From positions 1 through 5,198 of the forward strand of contig JARGGF010000423.1 of assembly GCA_029210905.1 (NCBI GenBank): 5,198 bases of DNA, given 5' to 3'. The DNA comes from Bacteroidales bacterium. Its GTDB lineage: Bacteria > Bacteroidota > Bacteroidia > Bacteroidales > NBLH01. The position numbers were made by a program, and so were the translations under genes. Positions 1 to 5,198 of this stretch are shown piece by piece; position 1 is the first letter of the stretch; each line of letters starts with the position of its first letter. Below the pieces are notes generated by a model. The model ran no database searches and was not told where the DNA came from. It worked only from the letters and a program-made list of their open reading frames with translations.

Positions 1-141
1 CGATAAATTATATAAAGCAAATTACCGCTAAGATTTTGCTTCTTTGTCGCTTAAAGTATTTACTTCCACAGATTATGGTAGTCATTTTAAGTTAATTTGT
101 AAGGAAACTGTTTAAGAATTCTTGAAAAATCAATTATTAAT

Positions 142-173
142 TTGACTACATTGATTTATAATTTATAATTTTA
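142..173 (+). promoter_or_regulatory. Candidate promoter for the GH31 gene
   Basis: TTGACT at 142-147 is followed after 16 bases by TATAAT at 164-169, which resembles a general bacterial -35/-10 pair. The same stretch also reads as a near match to the Bacteroidota primary-sigma pattern: TTTG at 141-144, a 21-base gap, then TAATTTTA at 166-173 against TAnnTTTG with one mismatch. A second TATAAT at 157-162 arises from a tandem ATTTATA duplication (154-167). Initiation would fall around 176-181, giving a leader of about 30 bases before the ATG at 211. This is a motif match by eye in very AT-rich DNA, where such matches also occur by chance. Confidence 0.4.
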
Positions 174-210
174 GCGGCGAAACTGATACTCTTTATAAAC
201 TTTTAAAATA

Positions 211-2625
211 ATGACAAAGAAAATGCTTTTGAAAATTAGCATAATAGCTACTATTATGCTAACAATTGCCACTTTTGGCATTGGTCAGTCGGGTAAGAGG
301 ATATTTAACAATCTGCAGGACTTACAGGGGAAAATAATTATATCAGTTTCAGATGGGAGGTACGAAATTATTCCTTACAATGATAAAATAGTACACACCA
401 CATTTTATCCTAAAGATAAAGAAATTAAGAATTTCTCTTTTGCAGTGGATATGGAACCTGAAGAAGTGAGCTATTATATTGATAATAAAGAGAATATAAT
501 CGACATTTCAATTAATAAATTAAAGGTAATAATAAATAAATCACCTTTCCAGATTAGCTATTACTATAAAGATAAGTTGCTGATTGCAGAAAATAAAGGA
601 TATGTTACTACCGATACCAGTCAGATTTTAGATTTTTCCATAAGTAAAGATGAAATTTTATATGGCGGAGGTGCCCGTGTTTTAGGAATGAATAGAAGAG
701 GCAATCGACTGAAGCTTTACAACCAGGCACATTATGGCTATGGAACACATTCAGAATTAATGAATTACAGTTTGCCTGTTTTTCTTTCATCTAAGCAATA
801 TGCAGTGCTGTTCGACAATGCCTCTGCAGGTTTTATGGATTTAGACAGCAAGAAAAACAACAGCTTGAACTACGAGACAGCTACTGGTACTATGAATTAT
901 TTTGTGATAGCTGGCACAGATTGGTACGATTTGGTAGCGCAATACACCAATTTAACAGGGTATCAACCACTCCCTCCGCGATGGGCATTTGGTTGTTTTA
1001 GCAGCCGCTTTGGTTACCATTCACAAGCTGAAACAGAAGCTACAGTGGATAAGTTCTTTGAGAAAGGAATTCCTTTAGAGGCGATAATACTTGATATTTA
1101 CTGGTTTGGAAAAGATATAAAAGGAACACTTGGAAACCTTGAATGGTACCGCGATAGTTTTCCTGAACCTGAAAAAATGATTGCCAAATTTAAAGAGAAG
1201 GGTGTAAAAACCATCCTGATTACAGAACCTTTTGTACTCACTACCTCTGACAGATGGGATGAAGCAGTGAAGGAAAAGGTATTGGCAACAGATTCAACCG
1301 GTCAGGCATACAAGTTCGATTTTTATTTTGGAAATGGCGGATTAATTGATGTTTTTGATGAGAAAGCAAGAGACTGGTACTGGAATATCTATAAAAAGTT
1401 CACCAACCAAGGTGTTGAAGGCTGGTGGGGCGATTTGGGAGAACCTGAAATGCACCCCGCTGATATTCAGCATAAAGCAGGCACTGGCGATGAGATACAT
1501 AATGCTTACGGGCATGAGTGGGCAGGAATTATTTATGAAGGCTATAAAAAAGATTTTCCTGAAAAACGTCCTTTTATTTTAATGCGTGCAGGATATGCCG
1601 GTTCTCAGCGTTACGGTATGATTCCATGGACAGGTGATGTCAGCCGCAGTTGGGATGGGTTGATTCCCCAGCCCGAAATTTCATTACAAATGGGGATGCA
1701 GGGTATTGCCTATATGCATTCCGATTTGGGAGGTTTTGCAGGGGATCAAAAGATAGAACCCGAATTGTATACCCGGTGGTTGCAGTACGGTGTATTTCAG
1801 CCAATTTATCGACCTCATGCGCAGGAAGCAATTTCTCCTGAACCGGCTTTTCAAGTTGGTAAAACCCTTGAATTGGCAAAAAAATCCATTGATTTGCGGT
1901 ATCGATTAATGCCATATATCTACAATATGGCTTTCGAAAATAGCAGGTCGGGCAAACCATTGATGATTCCGTTATTTTTTAATGAAACAGACAATCCGAT
2001 GCTTTTAACCTACGACAAAGCATATATGTGGGGCGATGCATTTTTGGTTTCACCTGTAAAAGCGAAAGGGAAAAAAAGGCAAAAGGTTTATTTACCAAAA
2101 AGCACCCATTGGACGGATTTTAATACCGGAAAAGTATATCCAGGAGGGGAAGAGCTCACTGTTCCTCTAGCTATGGAACATATTCCCGTATTTGTAAAAG
2201 GAGGTTCGTTTATCCCAATGATTATTAAAGCTGTAAATGAATCAAATTATTCACTAGATAAGTTTGAATTACATTATTTTGTTGATCCTCAAGTGAATAA
2301 ATCAGCTTACCAATTGTATAATGATGATGGAAAAACTGCAGGTACATTTGATGCGGAAAATTTCGAATTGTTCAATTTTACTGCTATAAATACAGAACAA
2401 TCATTAACAGTCAATTTTGAGAAAACTACTTCTGTGGAGCATTATCAATCCATTGAAAATGAAATTTTTTTAGTAATTCACAACCTGACAAAAGTGCCTA
2501 AAAGATTTATAATGGGGGGAAAGGAATTAAAAGCTACAGACTGGAAATGGAATACGGCTTCTAAATTATTGAGCGTAAAAGTAAAGTGTTCTTTGGAGAA
2601 AGGAAAGTTGGAGATTTTAAAATAA
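211..2625 (+). CDS. Secreted glycoside hydrolase family 31 enzyme (alpha-glucosidase or 4-alpha-glucosyltransferase type)
   Basis: This 804-residue protein is a retaining GH31 enzyme expected to cleave or transfer alpha-linked glucosyl units of starch-type oligosaccharides outside the cytoplasm. Residues 1 to about 26 form a Sec signal peptide (KK, then a hydrophobic stretch, ending near GIGQS) without a lipobox cysteine. A beta-sandwich N-domain (about 30-250, including YGGGARVLGMNRRG) precedes the TIM barrel, which opens near PPRWAFG (R257). The nucleophile is D408 in GWWGDLGEPE and the acid/base is D476 in WTGDVSR. Other expected active-site residues are D295 (LDIYW), H503 and D505 (HSDLGG), and H536 (RPH). 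C-terminal beta domains, including a DUF5110-like part, fill about 600-804. The 68-residue gap between the catalytic aspartates and the overall length resemble Cellvibrio japonicus Agd31B (as I recall, D412 and D480, about 816 residues), a transglucosylase. The start has no clear Shine-Dalgarno sequence; ATG 223 is an alternative. The gene appears intact. No susC/susD or other glycan gene adjoins it, so the exact substrate is uncertain. Confidence 0.96.
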   Translation: MTKKMLLKISIIATIMLTIATFGIGQSGKRIFNNLQDLQGKIIISVSDGRYEIIPYNDKIVHTTFYPKDKEIKNFSFAVDMEPEEVSYYIDNKENIIDISINKLKVIINKSPFQISYYYKDKLLIAENKGYVTTDTSQILDFSISKDEILYGGGARVLGMNRRGNRLKLYNQAHYGYGTHSELMNYSLPVFLSSKQYAVLFDNASAGFMDLDSKKNNSLNYETATGTMNYFVIAGTDWYDLVAQYTNLTGYQPLPPRWAFGCFSSRFGYHSQAETEATVDKFFEKGIPLEAIILDIYWFGKDIKGTLGNLEWYRDSFPEPEKMIAKFKEKGVKTILITEPFVLTTSDRWDEAVKEKVLATDSTGQAYKFDFYFGNGGLIDVFDEKARDWYWNIYKKFTNQGVEGWWGDLGEPEMHPADIQHKAGTGDEIHNAYGHEWAGIIYEGYKKDFPEKRPFILMRAGYAGSQRYGMIPWTGDVSRSWDGLIPQPEISLQMGMQGIAYMHSDLGGFAGDQKIEPELYTRWLQYGVFQPIYRPHAQEAISPEPAFQVGKTLELAKKSIDLRYRLMPYIYNMAFENSRSGKPLMIPLFFNETDNPMLLTYDKAYMWGDAFLVSPVKAKGKKRQKVYLPKSTHWTDFNTGKVYPGGEELTVPLAMEHIPVFVKGGSFIPMIIKAVNESNYSLDKFELHYFVDPQVNKSAYQLYNDDGKTAGTFDAENFELFNFTAINTEQSLTVNFEKTTSVEHYQSIENEIFLVIHNLTKVPKRFIMGGKELKATDWKWNTASKLLSVKVKCSLEKGKLEILK

Positions 2626-2660
2626 GAGATTGAAATTTCTTTATTGAAGGAATTTTTAAC

Positions 2661-2701
2661 TGCCACGAATGCACGAATTTATTATTTGTGAATTTGTGGC
2701 A
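2661..2701 (+). repeat. Imperfect inverted repeat (hairpin) of the dispersed Bacteroidota CCACGAAT type
   Basis: The left arm TGCCACGAATGCACGAAT (2661-2678) pairs with the right arm ATTTGTGAATTTGTGGCA (2684-2701) around a 5-base loop. Fifteen of 18 positions are Watson-Crick pairs. Two of the three exceptions become G-U pairs in a plus-strand transcript but C-A mismatches in a minus-strand transcript, so folding favours RNA from the upstream GH31 gene. It begins 36 bases past that stop codon and could act as a terminator or 3'-end stabiliser, although no strong T-run follows. From memory, CCACGAATTCACGAAT-like inverted repeats recur between genes in many Bacteroidota genomes; that was not checked here. 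Confidence 0.75.
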
Positions 2702-2878
2702 TTGATCCAGATAACTTTAAATTTTAAAAGGATTGTCCAAAAGGTTCTATACCAATATCCTAAACAAATGTGATTGGCCTGGTCCTGAAATAGTCTTACA
2801 CAAAGAGTCAAGAAAATAATAAATGCTAAAGGTAATTTGTTCAGCACCTATGTTTATTTCTTTAATGACAAGGCTTGT
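2702..2878. other. Gene-free spacer before the repeat array
   Basis: No convincing gene, RNA or mobile element is visible. On the plus strand one frame is open from 2789 straight into the repeat array but has no ATG. On the minus strand two short frames cross the region but resemble no family I recognise. With 2626-2660, the hairpin, the array and 3259-3354, this makes up a roughly 730-base gap between two convergent genes. Confidence 0.5.
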
Positions 2879-3258
2879 TTGATAAAAGATAATGGTTCTT
2901 TTATCAAAGTTGATGGGTATTGTATAAAAGGTAATGGCATATTTATAAAAGATGAAGTCTATTTTATAAAAGGTAATGGCTTTTTTATAAAAGATGATGA
3001 CTAATTTATAAAAGGTAATGGCTATTTTATAAATGGTGGTGGCCATTATATAAAAGATGAAGGCTCATTTACAAAAGGGTGGCGGTTATTATATAAAAGT
3101 TGATGGTTATTTTATAAAAGATGATGACTATTTTTATAAATGGTGGTGGCTATTCTATAAAAGCAACTATTAGTTTTATAATAGATGGTGGTTGTTTTAT
3201 AAAAGGTGGTAGCTATTTTTTACTTGGCGTGGGCTGTTTTAGGCTTATGGTGGCTATT
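2879..3258 (+). repeat. Array of about 18 degenerate 21-bp direct repeats with a TTTATAAA core
   Basis: Units begin at 2879, 2900, 2921, 2942, 2963, 2984, 3005, 3026, 3047, 3068, 3090, 3111, 3133, 3154, 3175, 3196, 3217 and 3238. All steps are 21 bp except two of 22 (a one-base insertion in unit 10 and an extra T at 3132). Each unit begins with TTTATAAAAG or a variant and continues with a G-rich half such as GTAATGGCTAT or ATGATGACTAT. Eight units keep the palindrome TTTATAAA exactly (units 4-8, 12, 13, 16). Some units alternate between GGTAATGGC and GATGA types (units 3-7), hinting at growth in 42-bp steps. Units 14-18 are the most decayed. There are no unique spacers, so it is not CRISPR. 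Function unknown: a decaying minisatellite, an array of protein-binding sites, or the remnant of a repeat-containing gene are all possible. Confidence 0.9.
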
Positions 3259-3323
3259 TCGGGGAAAGACACATTTAAATTCCAGAATTAGAATCAATGT
3301 CGTTTAGATAAATTTGAGATTAT

Positions 3324-3343
3324 TCCGAAATCTTATTTTCGGA
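3324..3343 (-). terminator. Possible terminator hairpin after the winged-helix gene
   Basis: TCCGAAA (3324-3330) and TTTCGGA (3337-3343) form a perfect 7-bp stem with a 6-base loop, starting 11 bases beyond the stop codon of the minus-strand gene that ends at 3355. A short GTTGATTCAAC imperfect palindrome lies between them. In the minus-strand transcript the stem is followed by AATAATCTC rather than a U-run, so intrinsic termination would be weak. Placement is the main support. Confidence 0.35.
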
Positions 3344-3354
3344 GTTGATTCAAC

Positions 3355-4428
3355 TTATTTTACTTCAACCGTTTTTTCTAAAAAACTACCAAATTTCAGT
3401 GCTTCTTTATCTATCAATTGTTTAACTGATTTATTATTTGCCCCAAAAAAATTGGTTTCTATTAATACCTTTTCATTTTTAATTGTGCGTTTCCATATTC
3501 CTATAACCTGCCCGTTTACAACTACAACAGGCCTGAAAATGCCATTATTTGAAACTGCCTTGCACTGATCTTGAAATGGGAGTGAAGCTGTTCTGTTTTT
3601 ATAGCTGATTATAAATTCATCATAGGCAGGCAGCAAAAAAGCATGCTTTTTTTTGATATTCGACATTGAAAATGAATTATTTAACCAGTATGTTTCATTC
3701 TCAATTTTTTCTGAAATAAATTCAGATTTGACCAGTTCTAAAGCCATTCGGGCTTCTTTAACCGGCAGGCCCGACCACCAGATAAAATCGTGCAAAGTAG
3801 CGGGACCATGGCTTGAGAAATATTTTAATGCTAGTTTTCTGAGTGCTTCTTCCCTGGTGTAACTTTTTGTTTTTTTTACTCTTTCACTCAAAAGGGCATA
3901 GCTTGGTTTATTATCTTTTGTTGCTCCACTGCACACAATTCCATCGAGTTCTGCACTAAGCATAATGTGCGCCGATCTGTTATTGTCAAGTGTTATTTTA
4001 GCTTTTTCAAATAAGCTATTTAACTCATTTCTTGTCAGGTGGTTACCGCCTTCAAGCGCTTTCTCAATTATCCTGTTTGTTTTGTTTAATATAGATTGGG
4101 TCAGCTCCAGATCTTTGTGTCTGGATCTTGTTGCGGATCTAATTTGAGGTGCCGTCAATTCCAGCATCCAGTAAATATCATCAGCGGAAACGATATGCCA
4201 GGTAGGGCGCATCAGGTGAGCTCTGATAATTTCTCCCTTTTTTATTGCTTCATCAATAATTTTTTCTGCAGTACCAGGTAATCTGCTACCAATTGCCCAC
4301 TTTACCATGGAATAATCCTGGGCTTGCATTGCACCCATCCAGGCAACGAGTTCTTTTACTGTTTTAAATTTTGAGGATGTAAGATGCTGGGAGCTTAATC
4401 TGGCATTTGAAATATCTGTTAATGTCAT
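3355..4428 (-). CDS. Winged-helix DNA-binding protein of the AlkZ/YcaQ (HTH_42) superfamily, probable DNA glycosylase
   Basis: This 357-residue protein has the size and motifs of the HTH_42 family, built from tandem winged-helix domains. Characterised members (Streptomyces AlkZ, E. coli YcaQ/AlkX) are DNA glycosylases that remove bulky or crosslinked alkylated bases. Near the N-terminus GAMQAQDY supplies Q35-A-Q37, matching the catalytic QxQ motif of AlkZ (Q37 and Q39 there, as I recall) rather than the QxD form of YcaQ. HLMRPTWH (R74, H78) follows, a typical family signature. The C-terminal third has LLPAYDEFIISYKNR and GIFRPVVVVNGQVIGIW, also characteristic. No signal peptide or membrane segment is evident, so it should be cytoplasmic. 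The ATG at 4428-4426 gives the N-terminus expected of the family; no clear Shine-Dalgarno sequence precedes it. It follows the GST gene on the same strand after 61 bases, consistent with co-transcription. Most homologues are annotated only as winged-helix proteins, so glycosylase activity is inferred. Confidence 0.87.
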   Translation of the reverse strand: MTLTDISNARLSSQHLTSSKFKTVKELVAWMGAMQAQDYSMVKWAIGSRLPGTAEKIIDEAIKKGEIIRAHLMRPTWHIVSADDIYWMLELTAPQIRSATRSRHKDLELTQSILNKTNRIIEKALEGGNHLTRNELNSLFEKAKITLDNNRSAHIMLSAELDGIVCSGATKDNKPSYALLSERVKKTKSYTREEALRKLALKYFSSHGPATLHDFIWWSGLPVKEARMALELVKSEFISEKIENETYWLNNSFSMSNIKKKHAFLLPAYDEFIISYKNRTASLPFQDQCKAVSNNGIFRPVVVVNGQVIGIWKRTIKNEKVLIETNFFGANNKSVKQLIDKEALKFGSFLEKTVEVK

Positions 4429-4489
4429 GCAAGTGAATCAATTTTGTTCTTAATTGTCATTTGTAACATAAGATAAGCGATAAAACATA

Positions 4490-5149
4490 CTATTTTTTCA
4501 CATCAACCCCGGCTTCATCTTCTTCAATGATTTCTGTTTCGGCTAATGCTTTTGTTAACCAATTTTGCATCGACGGGTGTTTCAGCATGCTTTGATAATA
4601 AGCATTGGCTTTCTCTGAAAGCTGTATTCCATATGTTTTGAACCTGAATACCACAGGAGCGAAAAAACAGTCTGCAATGGAGAAGCTACCGAAGAGACGC
4701 AGCTCGCCATCTTTATCTTTTGCAGCAAATTCCGACCAGATATCATCAACGCGTTGAATATCCAATTTGGCATGGTTAGTTAATTCTACTTTACGGGTAG
4801 CCCTGCAATTCATTGGGAGTGCATTTCGTAATCCCGATAAACCTGAATGCATTTCAGCTGTAATAGATCTGGCCAATGCTCTTTTGATTTTATCAGAAGG
4901 CCATCCTTTTCCGTCAAGGTAGTTTTCAGAAACATATTCACAAATTGACAATGAATCCCAAATAGCTATACTATTGTCAATTAAAACGGGCACCTTGCTG
5001 GTTGCCGAATATTTTGAAAACCATTCTTTTCGGCCTTCAGCTTTTAACGATTCCTGAATTTCTTCGAATTCAAGTCCAAAGCCATCTATTAATAACCACG
5101 GCCTTAATGACCATGAAGAATAGTTTTTGTTTCCAATTACGAGTTGCAT
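4490..5149 (-). CDS. Glutathione S-transferase family protein
   Basis: This 219-residue cytoplasmic protein has the two-domain GST layout at normal length. The thioredoxin-like N-domain (about 1-78) carries NKNYSSWSLRPW with candidate catalytic serines S11, S12 and S14, the cis-proline motif KVPVL (P54), and D65-S66, which normally contacts the glutathione gamma-glutamyl group. The helical C-domain (about 85-210) has AEMHSGLSGLRNALPMNCRA (99-118), a signature of this bacterial GST subgroup, and the N-capping segment GSFSIADCFFAPV (154-166). It should conjugate or otherwise process electrophiles with a low-molecular-weight thiol. Because many Bacteroidota lack glutathione synthesis, the true thiol is uncertain. 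The start is the first in-frame ATG giving the family N-terminus; its leader is A-rich (ACTAAACAAA) with no clear Shine-Dalgarno sequence. It is the first gene of a likely two-gene unit with the downstream winged-helix gene. Its promoter may lie beyond the window, since only 49 upstream bases are shown and no convincing motif is seen in them. Confidence 0.93.
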   Translation of the reverse strand: MQLVIGNKNYSSWSLRPWLLIDGFGLEFEEIQESLKAEGRKEWFSKYSATSKVPVLIDNSIAIWDSLSICEYVSENYLDGKGWPSDKIKRALARSITAEMHSGLSGLRNALPMNCRATRKVELTNHAKLDIQRVDDIWSEFAAKDKDGELRLFGSFSIADCFFAPVVFRFKTYGIQLSEKANAYYQSMLKHPSMQNWLTKALAETEIIEEDEAGVDVKK

Positions 5150-5198
5150 TTTGTTTAGTTTTTTTGTTTAATTTTTTTGAAATAACTGAAGGACGAAT

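Noticed and set aside
2..31. Possible C-terminal end of an upstream gene (frame reading DKLYKANYR then TAA)
   Set aside because: Only nine codons are visible and another frame is open there as well, so coding status cannot be judged from the window.
25..177. CCGCTAA at 25-31 complementary to TTAGCGG at 171-177 in the GH31 leader
   Set aside because: A 7-base match about 140 bases apart is within chance and no supporting structure lies between.
192..199. Copy of the array core TTTATAAA just upstream of the GH31 start codon
   Set aside because: At this AT content about one chance copy is expected per window, and the rest of the 21-bp unit is absent.
1640..1960. Minus-strand open frame of 106 codons inside the GH31 gene
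   Set aside because: It lies opposite the catalytic core of a clearly conserved gene and is a shadow frame.
2656..2847. Minus-strand open frame of 63 codons across the hairpin and spacer
   Set aside because: It overlaps the inverted repeat, shows no recognisable motif and looks like a chance frame in AT-rich DNA.
2747..3046. Minus-strand open frame of 99 codons with ITFYK-like heptads as a real gene
   Set aside because: It is explained by the 21-bp repeat being a multiple of three; variation between units is non-synonymous and the tail matches nothing I recognise.
2879..3258. CRISPR array
   Set aside because: Units are contiguous with 21-bp period and vary throughout; there are no distinct spacers and no cas genes nearby.
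3314..3568. Plus-strand open frame of 84 codons overlapping the end of the winged-helix gene
   Set aside because: It is antisense to a conserved coding region and has no family features.

Overview
The window is AT-rich DNA (roughly two thirds A+T by eye). Its gene content, A-rich start regions without clear Shine-Dalgarno sequences, and a dispersed-type inverted repeat built on CCACGAAT-like arms all point to a member of the Bacteroidota. The species cannot be named from this stretch. No RNA gene, insertion sequence, CRISPR array or integration site is visible.

Layout: positions 1-210 are a short leader with a plausible promoter near 142-173. A large secreted glycoside hydrolase family 31 enzyme (211-2625, + strand) follows. 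Positions 2626-3354 are a gene-poor gap of about 730 bases between convergent genes. The gap contains a strong imperfect hairpin (2661-2701), a remarkable array of about 18 degenerate 21-bp direct repeats (2879-3258), and a small hairpin (3324-3343) just past the end of the minus-strand gene. The right half holds two minus-strand genes in likely operon order. A glutathione S-transferase-like protein (5149 to 4490) is transcribed first. After a 61-bp gap comes a winged-helix protein of the AlkZ/YcaQ DNA-glycosylase superfamily (4428 to 3355).

Functionally there are two unrelated units. The GH31 enzyme should act outside the cytoplasm on alpha-glucans or maltooligosaccharides. Its active-site spacing matches the Cellvibrio japonicus transglucosylase Agd31B. 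It stands alone here, with no susC/susD pair in view. The minus-strand pair combines a putative electrophile-conjugating enzyme with a putative alkylated-base glycosylase carrying an intact QxQ motif. That suggests, by inference only, a small defence unit against DNA-alkylating electrophiles.

The least explained element is the 21-bp repeat array. Its units carry a palindromic TTTATAAA core spaced two helical turns apart, it keeps reading frames largely open on both strands, and it lies where no promoter is expected.
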